A DNA stretch of 45,604 nucleotides from positions 1 to 45,604 of the forward strand of contig JANQMX010000008.1 of the NCBI GenBank assembly GCA_028279885.1, read 5' to 3'. This document shows, piece after piece, positions 24,412 to 32,682 of this stretch; the first letter of the stretch is position 1, and every line of letters starts with the position of its first letter. The translations under genes were made by a program, and so were the position numbers. The stretch is from Rhodovibrionaceae bacterium (GTDB lineage Bacteria > Pseudomonadota > Alphaproteobacteria > Kiloniellales > DSM-21159). The notes beneath the pieces are model-generated. The model made no database searches. It had not been told where the DNA came from and saw nothing but the letters and a program-made list of their open reading frames with translations.

Positions 24412-25461
24412 CTAGTAGCGGTACGGCGGACCGGCGTCCCGCATGGTCTGGTTATAGTCGCGGAAGATCTGCACGACCTTGGCCGCTCGTGGGCTGGTCT
24501 CCGCGATCTCGTCCCAGAACTTGTCGGCTTCCGCTTCCACCTGCTTCCACTCCTCATCGGGAATGGTGGTCAGCTTCAGCTTGGTGCCCTTGGTGCGCAG
24601 GTCCGCTTCGCCGCCCCAATACCAGTACTGGCGATAGTAGTGCGAGCTGTCCATGCAGAGACGGAAGAGCTGCTGCAGGTGATCGGGCAGCTCTTCCCAG
24701 CGCTCGCTGTTGGCGAAGTAGGAGCCGATCCAGGCGCCGGAGATGTTGTTGGTCAGGAAGTAGTTGGTCACGTCCGCCCAGCCGACGGTGTAGTCCTCGG
24801 TGATGCCGGACCAGGCGATGCCGTCGAGCTCGCCGGTCTGCACCGCGACCTCGATGTCCTCCCAGGGCAGGGTGACGGGCACCACGCCGAAGCGGCTGAG
24901 GAAGCGGCCGGCGGTGGGGAAGGTGAAGACCCGCTTGCCCTTCAAGTCCGCCAGGCTATTGATCGGATCGACCGTGGCGAAATGGCAGGGATCCCAGGCG
25001 CCGGCGCTCAGCCAAGTGACGTTCTCGACTTCGTCGTAGGCCTCTGTCCAGATCTCGTTCAAGCCGTACTGGTTGAAGAGGGTCGGCACGTCGAGGGAGT
25101 AGCGCAGCGCCAAGGGGAAGTAGCCGCCGAAGACCGAGACGTCGACGGGGGCTCTGATGGAATCGTCGTCGCTCTGCACCGCATCGATGGTACCGCGCTG
25201 CATGGCGCGAAACAGCTCGCCTGTCGGCACCAGCTGATCGGCGAAGAAGAGCTCGATCTCCATCTCGCCGTTGGCGACTCTGTTGAAGGCCTCGATCGAG
25301 GGCTTGATGACATGCTCGGCGAGTGCTGGGCCGGCGTAGGTCTGCAGCCGCCATTTGATGGTGGACTGGGCCTTGACGGCAGGGGCGGGGAAGGTCGAGG
25401 CGGCGGCGACGCCGGCCGTGGCGGCGCCCGCTTTCTTGAGGAAATCACGTCTCGCGGTCAT
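24412..25461 (-). CDS. dctP: TRAP transporter substrate-binding protein, TakP-like, with twin-arginine signal
   Basis: This 349-residue periplasmic binding protein begins TARRDFLKKAGAATAGVAAA, a Tat-type leader, so it may fold before export. The mature part (IKWRLQTYAGPALAEHVIKP, QRGTIDAVQSDDDSI, DLKGKRVFTFPTAGRFL, TGELDGIAWSG) matches the TakP subgroup of DctP proteins; members bind 2-oxo acids or related carboxylates, often with a cation. It is the last gene of a dctQ-dctM-dctP operon, separated from dctM by 166 bases carrying two hairpins. The ligand is not provable. Confidence 0.9.
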   Translation of the reverse strand: MTARRDFLKKAGAATAGVAAASTFPAPAVKAQSTIKWRLQTYAGPALAEHVIKPSIEAFNRVANGEMEIELFFADQLVPTGELFRAMQRGTIDAVQSDDDSIRAPVDVSVFGGYFPLALRYSLDVPTLFNQYGLNEIWTEAYDEVENVTWLSAGAWDPCHFATVDPINSLADLKGKRVFTFPTAGRFLSRFGVVPVTLPWEDIEVAVQTGELDGIAWSGITEDYTVGWADVTNYFLTNNISGAWIGSYFANSERWEELPDHLQQLFRLCMDSSHYYRQYWYWGGEADLRTKGTKLKLTTIPDEEWKQVEAEADKFWDEIAETSPRAAKVVQIFRDYNQTMRDAGPPYRY

Positions 25462-25497
25462 TGCTGACTCTCCCTATGGTTCGTTTTGGGAAAACCA

Positions 25498-25547
25498 CTC
25501 GGCGGCTGCGCCGAGCGCTCTCTGTGGATGGCCGCTTTCGGAGCGGC
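25498..25547 (-). promoter_or_regulatory. Two hairpins in the dctM-dctP gap
   Basis: CTCGGCG-GCTG-CGCCGAG at 25498-25515 and GCCGCT-TTCGG-AGCGGC at 25531-25547 lie between dctM and dctP of the leftward TRAP operon. They could stabilise the binding-protein message or partly end the upstream transcript. An AT-rich patch at 25556-25600 may hold a separate dctP promoter, but no clear -35/-10 pair is visible. Confidence 0.4.
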
Positions 25548-25627
25548 ATCGGTGTTGTACTGTATATGTTCTCCTTCTTGATTATGTGAAATAACTGGAA
25601 AACGGATCACGGGACGAACGGCCGAGC

Positions 25628-26953
25628 TCAGCGGCCGTAGTGGTACTCGGGCAGCCAGAGTGCGAGCTGCGGGAAGATCATCACCAGGGTGAGGCCAAGC
25701 ACCATCACGAAGACGAAGGGAATGATCGAGCGGTAGATGTCGATCAGGCTGATCTCAGGCGGGGCCATGGCCCGCATCAGAAAGAGGTTATAGCCGAAGG
25801 GCGGCGTCATATAGGCGATCTGGCAGGTGATGGTGTAGAGCACGCCGTACCAGATCAGGTCGAAGCCCAGCTCGCCGACCAGCGGCACATAGAGCGGCGC
25901 GACGATGACGAGCATCGCCGTATCGTCGAGGAAGGTGCCCATCACCAGGTAGGAGAGCTGCATCAGAATGAGGATCTCCCAGGGGCTCAGGTGCATCTGC
26001 CCGACGAAGAGGGACTCAATGGCCTTGACGGCGCCAAGGCCATCGAAGACGGCGCCAAAGCAGAGCGCGGCCAGGATGATCCACATGAACATGCAGCTGA
26101 CGCCGAGGGTCTTGCGGGTGGTGTCATGCAGCACCTTCCAGGTCAGCCGGCGCTTCACCAGCGCGGCTACGGTGGCCGAGACGGCGCCAACCGCGGCACT
26201 CTCCACCAGGCTGGTCTTGCCCATGAGAAAGAGCCCGGTCATGAAGAAGAAGATCAGAAAGGGCAGGATGCCGGCCTGCAGGAGCTTGAGTTTGTAGCCC
26301 CAGGTGATGTCGGCGCGTTCCCGCTCGGGCAGCGGCGGCCCGAGGTTGGGCTGCAGCTTGCAGCGCACCACGATGTAGAGAATGAAGAGTCCTGCCATCA
26401 TCAGGCCGGGGATGGCGCCGGCGAGCCAGAGCTGGCCGACCGGCTGGCGCGCGATCATGCCATAGAGCACCAGCACGACGCTTGGCGGCACCAGGATGCC
26501 GAGCGAGCTTCCCGCCTGGATGACACCCGTCACCATGATCTTGTCGTAGCCGCGGCGCAGCAGCTCCGGCAGGGCGATCGTAGCGCCGATGGCCATGCCG
26601 GCGACGCTCAGGCCGTTCATGGCGGAGATCACCACCATCAGGCCGATGGTGCCGATGGCGAGCCCGCCCTTCAGCGAGCCGAACCAGACATGGAACATGC
26701 GGTAGAGATCGTCGGCGATGCCCGATTCCGACAGCATGTAGCCCATGAAGATGAAGAGCGGCAGCGTCAGCAGCGGATACCAGTTCATCAGTTTCATGCT
26801 GGCGCTGAAGGCCATCTCGACGCCGCCGTCGCCCCAGAGCAGCAGCGCCGACGTGGCGGCGACGAAGCCGATCGCGGCAAAGACCCGCTGCCCGGTCAGC
26901 AGCATGAGCATCATGCTGCAGAACATCATGAGCGCGATGAACTCGTAGCTCAT
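25628..26953 (-). CDS. dctM: TRAP transporter large permease (DctM), TakP-type system
   Basis: This 441-residue membrane protein has the DctM pattern: MKLMNWYPLLTLPLFIFMGYMLSESG, GSSLGILVPPSVVLVLYGMIARQ and the C-terminal TPPFGYNLFLMRAMAPPEIS. It forms the main transport channel with DctQ. Its start overlaps the dctQ stop by ATGA. The subgroup, with a longer middle loop than the copy at 10370, is the one usually paired with TakP-like binding proteins. Confidence 0.92.
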   Translation of the reverse strand: MSYEFIALMMFCSMMLMLLTGQRVFAAIGFVAATSALLLWGDGGVEMAFSASMKLMNWYPLLTLPLFIFMGYMLSESGIADDLYRMFHVWFGSLKGGLAIGTIGLMVVISAMNGLSVAGMAIGATIALPELLRRGYDKIMVTGVIQAGSSLGILVPPSVVLVLYGMIARQPVGQLWLAGAIPGLMMAGLFILYIVVRCKLQPNLGPPLPERERADITWGYKLKLLQAGILPFLIFFFMTGLFLMGKTSLVESAAVGAVSATVAALVKRRLTWKVLHDTTRKTLGVSCMFMWIILAALCFGAVFDGLGAVKAIESLFVGQMHLSPWEILILMQLSYLVMGTFLDDTAMLVIVAPLYVPLVGELGFDLIWYGVLYTITCQIAYMTPPFGYNLFLMRAMAPPEISLIDIYRSIIPFVFVMVLGLTLVMIFPQLALWLPEYHYGR

Positions 26954-27489
26954 GAGGAGGCCTCTCCTTCGGCCGGGTCATCTGTGAGCGGCAGGCCTCG
27001 GGCTTTCGCCCAGTCCTTGAAGAAGGTGGCGGTGACCTGCAGCAGCATCAGGGTGATACCGATGCACATGACGATCTTGATCGGCGCCATGGGCGGCGCC
27101 CAGGAAGAGTAGCTCTTCTCGCCGTACTCCACGGCATAGCGCGTGCTGGAGATGCCGCCGAACAGCAGCAGGCCGACATAGAACAGCAGGAACAGGATGG
27201 TGAAGCCATCGACCATCGCCTTGGTCTTGGGCGTCCAGCGGCTGTAGAGCAGGTCCATGCGCACATGGGAATGGGTCTGCAGCGAATAGCCCCCGCCCAA
27301 GAGGTAGTAGGCGGCCATGGTGAACTGGGCCATCTCGAAGGTCCAAAGGGAGGGATTGAAGAAGTTCTTGCTGATCGTAGAGTAGAAGAGGATCCCGATC
27401 ATCGCGAAGACCAGGTACATGGCGACGTGGCCGACGACCCGATTGATGGCATCGACGGCGCGGACGTAGGCCTTGATCGCTCTTGGCAT
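26950..27489 (-). CDS. dctQ: TRAP transporter small permease (DctQ), TakP-type system
   Basis: This 179-residue four-helix membrane protein has the DctQ features NPSLWTFEMAQFTMAAYYLLGG and HVRMDLLYSRWTPKTKA. It is first in the dctQ-dctM-dctP operon, starting at an ATG just behind a weak AGGGATAGG. The stop overlaps dctM. About 250 bases separate it from the divergent hydrolase gene; I see no clear operator there. Confidence 0.9.
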   Translation of the reverse strand: MPRAIKAYVRAVDAINRVVGHVAMYLVFAMIGILFYSTISKNFFNPSLWTFEMAQFTMAAYYLLGGGYSLQTHSHVRMDLLYSRWTPKTKAMVDGFTILFLLFYVGLLLFGGISSTRYAVEYGEKSYSSWAPPMAPIKIVMCIGITLMLLQVTATFFKDWAKARGLPLTDDPAEGEASS

Positions 27490-27742
27490 CCTATCCCTGT
27501 CTCAACGGCGGTTGCGCCCTGGCGCCCCTCTGCTTCAGGGTGCTGCCAGCTTGCCGCCTGCGTCTTCTTTTCTTATCGACCTTGGCCGCGTGAAGCCCAG
27601 ATCCGACGTGTGCAAAGCGTAGTCGTAGGGATAGCTCCGCTTCAAGCTCTTCCAAGGTCGAAAGGTGGCGGCCATCTGCTATGCTCGCCACAGCGCGCAG
27701 GGCTGAAGGGCTCGCGAAAGGGGGCAACCGCAAAGAACCATC

Positions 27743-28633
27743 ATGGATACAACCACGCCCGTCCCCATGACCGAGGCCAGCTTGAGCCTGAAGGAACCGT
27801 ACGAGGGGGTCGAGATCGCCTATCTCGACTGGGGCGACCCGGCCTCGGATCACGTCGTCGTCTGCGTTCATGGCCTGACGCGCAATGCCCATGATTTCGA
27901 CGAGCTGGCCAGAGCGCTCGCTGGCCATGGGGCGCGTGTGCTGGCGATCGATGTCGTCGGGCGCGGACGCAGCTCCTGGCTGAGCGACCCACACGACTAT
28001 GCGGCCGAGAACTATGCCGCCCATATCCTCTCACTCTTAGCCGAGCTCGACATAGACAAGGTGGACTGGGTCGGCACCTCCATGGGTGGGCTAATCGGCA
28101 TGGGGGTCGCCTCCATGGAGGAGCACCCGATCAGCCGCCTGGTGATCAACGATATTGGGCCTTTCGTGCCGGAGGCGGCGCTCAAGCAGATACAGAGCTA
28201 TCTCGGGCTCGAGCTGCGCTTCGACAGCTTCGAGGCGCTGGAGGAGCACATCCGTTTCATCCACGCTGGTTTCGGCCGCCTGACCGACGCCCAGTGGCGT
28301 CACCTGGCGAAGTACAGCGCGCGGCAAGACGCGGACGGTTGGCATCTCAGCTACGATCCCGGCATTCGCGTGCCCTATGCGGATTTGGCGACCGGCGATA
28401 TCGCGTTTTGGGAGATTTGGGACAAGATATCCTGTCCGACCTTCGTCATACGCGGCTCGGAGAGCCCCATCCTGCTGCGGCAAACTGCGGAGGAGATGAC
28501 CCAACGCGGCCCGAAGGCAACCTTGGCGACTTTTGCCGGGATTGGTCATGCTCCGGCATTGATGTCACGCGATCAAATCTTCACTATCGAACGCTGGCTG
28601 GACCTGGGCACAAAACACCCGGCTGCCGCGTGA
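27743..28633 (+). CDS. Alpha/beta hydrolase
   Basis: This 296-residue alpha/beta-fold hydrolase has the oxyanion motif VCVHGLTRNAHDFDELA and nucleophile elbow VGTSMGGLIG with Ser. The late acid is probably the Asp or Glu of VIRGSESPILL, and the catalytic His lies in AGIGHAPALM. It is probably an esterase or C-C bond hydrolase; the substrate is unknown. The ATG at 27743 is used; an in-frame ATG at 27767 is also possible. It is divergent from the TRAP operon and upstream of the S30AE gene. Confidence 0.87.
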   Translation: MDTTTPVPMTEASLSLKEPYEGVEIAYLDWGDPASDHVVVCVHGLTRNAHDFDELARALAGHGARVLAIDVVGRGRSSWLSDPHDYAAENYAAHILSLLAELDIDKVDWVGTSMGGLIGMGVASMEEHPISRLVINDIGPFVPEAALKQIQSYLGLELRFDSFEALEEHIRFIHAGFGRLTDAQWRHLAKYSARQDADGWHLSYDPGIRVPYADLATGDIAFWEIWDKISCPTFVIRGSESPILLRQTAEEMTQRGPKATLATFAGIGHAPALMSRDQIFTIERWLDLGTKHPAAA

Positions 28634-28722
28634 CGCCGCGAAAGGCATTGATCGGAGGCGTCGCCGGACTATGCTGCGGCTCCTCGCGTTTCTTGAGCTA
28701 AAAAACGAGTATGGAAAGAGAG

Positions 28723-29070
28723 ATGGACGTTCCTGTTGAGATCACGTTTGAAGGCATGGGTCCCTCCGATGCGGTGCGCGCGCGGGTCGAGAAGGAGGTG
28801 GAGAAGCTGGCGCAGTTTCAGGATCGTCTGACGTCCTGCCGGGTCGCCGTGATCGCCCCCAGCCACCACCAGCATAAAGGCGGGCTGTTCGAGGTGCATA
28901 TCCATGCCACCTTGCCCGGCAGCCAAGATGTGATCGTCGATCGCCACCCGTCGAAGGACCATGCGCACGAGGACGTCTATGTCGCCATCCGCGACGCCTT
29001 TGCCGCGGCACGCCGGCAGCTCAAGGACGCATCGGACAAGATGAAGGGCAAGGTGAAGCGGCACGACTAG
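28723..29070 (+). CDS. Short S30AE (HPF/RaiA-type) ribosome-associated protein
   Basis: This protein of about 115 residues resembles ribosome hibernation factors: VPVEITFEGMGPSDAVRARVEKEVEKLAQF, then a basic-histidine strand and DVYVAIRDAFAAARRQLKDASDK. It lacks the C-terminal dimerisation domain of long HPF. HPF proteins bind the decoding centre of resting ribosomes; this divergent short type is common in alphaproteobacteria. The ATG at 28723 follows a GGAAAGAG; an in-frame ATG at 28711 is possible. The end overlaps a hairpin at 29056. Confidence 0.75.
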   Translation: MDVPVEITFEGMGPSDAVRARVEKEVEKLAQFQDRLTSCRVAVIAPSHHQHKGGLFEVHIHATLPGSQDVIVDRHPSKDHAHEDVYVAIRDAFAAARRQLKDASDKMKGKVKRHD

Positions 29071-29076
29071 CCGCTT
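29056..29076. terminator. Hairpin across the S30AE stop codon
   Basis: Perfect 7-base arms AAGCGGC and GCCGCTT surround ACGACTA, followed by CTTCTGG. It sits between the S30AE gene and the convergent ABC ATPase gene. The stem includes the last codons, so it could be a terminator or chance. Confidence 0.4.
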
Positions 29077-29091
29077 CTTCTGGCTGCTCAA

Positions 29092-30759
29092 TCAGGCTTG
29101 GGCGCCGAAGGTGACGTGGCGCCCCGGCGCAGCTTCCAGTAAGGCGCGCGTGTAGGGGTGCTGCGGGTGGGCGTAGACCTCGGCGGTCGCCCCTTCCTCG
29201 ACCACCTCGCCCTGCTTCATCACCATGATGCGGTCGCAAACCTGGGCTGCAACCCTCAGGTCGTGGGTGATGAAGAGCATGGCGAGGTCGAACTCGTTGC
29301 GCACCCGGTCGAGCAGTTCCAGCACCTGAGCCTGCACCGAGACATCCAGGGCGGAGACCGCTTCGTCGGCGATCAGCACCTTAGGTTCCATGGCCAGCGC
29401 CCGGGCGATGCAGATACGCTGCCGCTGGCCGCCTGAGAACTGGTGGGGAAAGCGGTCGAGCGCGTCGGGGGAGAGCCCGACGACCTGCATCAGGTCACGC
29501 GCTCGGGCCACGGCCTCCGCCCGGCCGAGGCCGAAGTTCATCGGCCCTTCGATGACCGAGGCGCCCACCGTGCGCCGCGGGTTGAGCGAGCGGTAGGGGT
29601 CCTGGAAGACGATCTGCACGTCGCGGCGGAAGGGCCGCAAGGCGCCCTGGTTGATCTCGGCGATCTGGTGCCCGGCGAGCCAGATCTCGCCTGCGGACGG
29701 GTCGATCAGGCGGACGATACAGCGGGCGACCGTGGACTTGCCCGAGCCGGACTCGCCGACCACGCCGAGCGTCTCACCGCGGCGCACCACCAGCTGCACG
29801 GCATCGGCCGCTTTGACCGTGCGCTTGCGCCCAAGCCAACCGCCGGCGACGTAGGTCTTGGCGAGCCCAATGGTCTGCAGCGCGATCTCGGCGTGGGAGA
29901 GCGAGGTCCGCTGGGGCGGCTCAAGGCTGGGCACGGAGGCCATCAGCATCTTGGTGTAAGGATGCTCGGGATGGGACAGCACCATCTTGGCCTGGCCTTG
30001 CTCCACCACCTTGCCGTGCTGCATCACCACCACGCGGTCGGCGATCTCAGCCACCACGCCGAAGTCGTGGGTAATGAACATGACGCCGGTGCCGTGGCGA
30101 CGCTGGATGTCCTTGATCAGATCGAGGATCTGAGCCTGCGTGGTGACGTCGAGCGCCGTGGTCGGCTCGTCCGCGATCAGCAGCACCGGCTCCAGCGCCA
30201 GGGCCATGGCGATCATGATGCGCTGGCGCTGGCCGCCCGAGAGCTGGTGCGGATAGCTGTGCACCAGGCGCTCGGGCTCCGGCAGGTTGACGTCGCGCAT
30301 TACCTCGACCACCCGCTTGAGCCGCGCCGCCTTGTCCATGTCGGTGTGGATCTCAAGCATTTCAGAGATCTGGTCGCCGACTTTCATGACCGGGTTGAGG
30401 GCCGTCATCGGCTCCTGGAAGATCATGGCCATGCGTTCGCCGCGCAGCTTGCGGAGCTGCGCTTCGGACTTGGTCAGGAGGTCTTCGCCGAGCAGCCGGG
30501 CTTGACCAGCCACCGGTTTCAGGTCGCGCCGGGGAATGAGCCCCATGACCGTCTGCGCCGTGACCGACTTGCCGGAGCCGGACTCGCCGACCACGCAGAC
30601 GATCTCGCCGGCGTCGACGGTGAAGGAGACGTCTTCCACCGCGTACTTCCGATCCGCGTTAGCGGGAAGCTCGACGCTCAAGCCGCGGACATCCAGGACG
30701 GTGCCGGTCGCCGGCGTGCGGCGGATGGGGCGGGCGAGGGTGGTGCTGTCCGATGCCAT
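29092..30759 (-). CDS. Peptide/nickel-type ABC transporter fused double ATPase (DppD-DppF, YejF/GsiA-like)
   Basis: This 555-residue protein has two ABC modules in one chain. The first (about 20-275) has [21 protein letters not shown] and [12 protein letters not shown]. The second (about 300-545) has [21 protein letters not shown] and [12 protein letters not shown]; Ala replaces the Pro of DEP there. It powers uptake of a peptide, opine or metal chelate. It is the last gene of the leftward operon, five bases after the permease gene at 30765. Confidence 0.93.
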   Translation of the reverse strand: MASDSTTLARPIRRTPATGTVLDVRGLSVELPANADRKYAVEDVSFTVDAGEIVCVVGESGSGKSVTAQTVMGLIPRRDLKPVAGQARLLGEDLLTKSEAQLRKLRGERMAMIFQEPMTALNPVMKVGDQISEMLEIHTDMDKAARLKRVVEVMRDVNLPEPERLVHSYPHQLSGGQRQRIMIAMALALEPVLLIADEPTTALDVTTQAQILDLIKDIQRRHGTGVMFITHDFGVVAEIADRVVVMQHGKVVEQGQAKMVLSHPEHPYTKMLMASVPSLEPPQRTSLSHAEIALQTIGLAKTYVAGGWLGRKRTVKAADAVQLVVRRGETLGVVGESGSGKSTVARCIVRLIDPSAGEIWLAGHQIAEINQGALRPFRRDVQIVFQDPYRSLNPRRTVGASVIEGPMNFGLGRAEAVARARDLMQVVGLSPDALDRFPHQFSGGQRQRICIARALAMEPKVLIADEAVSALDVSVQAQVLELLDRVRNEFDLAMLFITHDLRVAAQVCDRIMVMKQGEVVEEGATAEVYAHPQHPYTRALLEAAPGRHVTFGAQA

Positions 30760-30764
30760 GGCCG

Positions 30765-31682
30765 CTACATCTTCCGGGCGATGCGCGGGTCCAGCGTGTC
30801 GCGCAGGCCGTCGCCGAGCACATTCACCGCCAGTACGGTCAGCGCGAGAGCGATGCCGGGGTAGAAGATGATCCAGGGGGCGAGCTGGAAGTAGGTGCGA
30901 CCCTCGGCCATGATGTTGCCCCAGCTCGGGATCTCCGGCGGGATGCCGGCGCCGAGAAAGCCGAGGATGGCCTCCGTCAGCATCGCTGAGGCGCAGATGT
31001 AAGTTGCTTGCACGATCAGGGGGGCCACTGTGTTGGGCAGCACGTGGCGCAGCAGGATGAGCGGCATGGGCGTGCCGATCGAGATGGCCGCCTCCACGTA
31101 GGGCTCTTCTCGGACGGAGAGCACCACCGAGCGCACCAGGCGCACGACCCTCGGTATCTCCGGAATCATGATGGCGATGACCACGGTCGTCAGGGTGGCG
31201 CCGGACAGCGAGATCAGCGCGATGGCCAGCAGGATGCCCGGAATGGCCATCAGACCGTCCATCACCCGCATGATGATGCCGTCGAGCGCCCGGACGTAGC
31301 CGGAGATCATGCCGATGGCGAGGCCGATGATCACGGCGACTGCGGAGACGGCAATTCCAACCACCAGAGAGACGCGGGCGCCGTTGACCAGGCGGGAGAG
31401 GTTGTCCCGGCCCAGGAAGTCGGTGCCGAAGAGATGCTCTGAGGACGGTTCCTGCAGCCGGTCGATGGGATTGAGCGCCCTCGGGTCTTCCGTGAACTGC
31501 GGGCCGACCACCGCGATGAGCACCATGGCGAGCAAGAGGATGGCGCCGAAGAGAATCGAGCTGTGCCCGAGAAGCAGCCCGAGCATGCCGGGCTGCGCGC
31601 GGCTGCCCCTAATGGGCGCAACCTCTGGAACCGCGTCCTCAGCTTTGGACTTGCCCGGCAGATCTCCTGGTAGATCGGTCAA
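30765..31682 (-). CDS. Peptide/nickel-type ABC transporter permease (DppC-like)
   Basis: This permease of about 305 residues has the BPD-type signature EAAISIGTPMPLILLRHVLPN with the EAA loop, and HLFGTDFLGRDNLSRLVNGARVSL typical of DppC/OppC. The frame is open back to 32678, but the first half is a shadow of the DppB gene. I choose a TTG at 31682 because it overlaps the DppB stop (TTGA) and gives a normal N-terminus; an ATG at 31586 would leave only a few residues before the first helix. The ATPase gene follows closely. Confidence 0.85.
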   Translation of the reverse strand: MTDLPGDLPGKSKAEDAVPEVAPIRGSRAQPGMLGLLLGHSSILFGAILLLAMVLIAVVGPQFTEDPRALNPIDRLQEPSSEHLFGTDFLGRDNLSRLVNGARVSLVVGIAVSAVAVIIGLAIGMISGYVRALDGIIMRVMDGLMAIPGILLAIALISLSGATLTTVVIAIMIPEIPRVVRLVRSVVLSVREEPYVEAAISIGTPMPLILLRHVLPNTVAPLIVQATYICASAMLTEAILGFLGAGIPPEIPSWGNIMAEGRTYFQLAPWIIFYPGIALALTVLAVNVLGDGLRDTLDPRIARKM

Positions 31683-32623
31683 TAGCGGATCCTCGGGTCG
31701 AAGACGGTGTAGAGCAGGTCGATCATCAGGTTGATCAGGATGTAGACGAAGCTGAACAGCAGGATGAGGCCCTGGATGATCGGGTAATCGCGCTTCAGCA
31801 CGGCATCCAGCACCAGGCGTCCGAGCCCCGGGATGTTGTAGACACTCTCGGTGACCACCACGCCGCCGATCAGCAATGCGACGCCCAGGCCGATGACCGT
31901 GACGATGGGCACGGCCGCATTGCGCAGGGCGTGGCGCAGCAGCACCTTGGTCTCGCTTTGGCCCTTGGCGCGGGCGGTGCGGACGTAGTCCTCCTGCAGG
32001 ATCTCCAGCACGCTCGCCCGGGTGATGCGGGCGATCAGCGCAATGTAGATAACGGACAGGGTCAAGGTCGGTAGCGTGATGTGCCGGAAGAAGGGGCCGA
32101 CACCGTCCTCGAAAATGCTTTTGTAGCCCTGTACCGGCAGCCAGCGCCACTCGATGGAGAACTGGTAGATCAGCATGTAGCCGAGCACGAAGACCGGTAT
32201 GGAGAAGCCGGCGACGGCGAAGATCATCACCGCGCGGTCGATCAGGCTGCCGGCCTTCCAGGCGGCGAGCGTGCCGAGCGGGACGGCCACCAGAATGGTG
32301 AAGGTGAGGGTGGTCAGGGTCAGCATGATCGTCGGCTCGAGCCGCTGAGCGATCAAGGTCGTGACCGGCAGGTTGGTGAAGATCGAGATGCCGAGGTCGC
32401 CCTGCAGCAGGTTCCCCAGCCATTGGAAGAACTGCACGACGATCGGCTCGTCCAGCCCGAGCCGCTCCCGGATGCGCGCGATGTCCTCGGCGGTGGCGTA
32501 GTCGCCGGCAATCACCGCCGCCGGGTCGCCGGGCGAGAGCCGCAGCATGAGGAAGACGAAGAGTGCCACCACCCCCATGACGGGGATGGTCGAGAGCACG
32601 CGTCTGGCGATGTAGCCCAGCAT
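31679..32623 (-). CDS. Peptide/nickel-type ABC transporter permease (DppB-like)
   Basis: This 314-residue inner-membrane permease starts MLGYIARRVLSTIPVMGVVALFVFLMLRLSPGDPA, the DppB/NikB opening, with the coupling loop EDYVRTARAKGQSETKVLLRHALRNA and the C-terminal LLYTVFDPRIRY. Its partner overlaps its stop codon. The ribosome-binding site is weak, so coupling to the gene before it, 59 bases away, may help. Confidence 0.93.
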   Translation of the reverse strand: MLGYIARRVLSTIPVMGVVALFVFLMLRLSPGDPAAVIAGDYATAEDIARIRERLGLDEPIVVQFFQWLGNLLQGDLGISIFTNLPVTTLIAQRLEPTIMLTLTTLTFTILVAVPLGTLAAWKAGSLIDRAVMIFAVAGFSIPVFVLGYMLIYQFSIEWRWLPVQGYKSIFEDGVGPFFRHITLPTLTLSVIYIALIARITRASVLEILQEDYVRTARAKGQSETKVLLRHALRNAAVPIVTVIGLGVALLIGGVVVTESVYNIPGLGRLVLDAVLKRDYPIIQGLILLFSFVYILINLMIDLLYTVFDPRIRY

Positions 32624-32682
32624 GGCGTTGGCAAAGCCGGCGGCCGCCCGCGTGGTTGCGGGCGACCGTCGTCCTCAAGTGC

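Noticed and set aside
25640-27112. A 490-codon plus-strand frame across the TRAP dctM gene
   Set aside because: It is rich in His, Asp and Glu because it mirrors hydrophobic codons of DctM; no family pattern.
30765-32678. A single 637-codon frame that could be read as a fused double permease
   Set aside because: Its first half overlaps DppB in another frame and has no membrane pattern; DppC starts near 31682.
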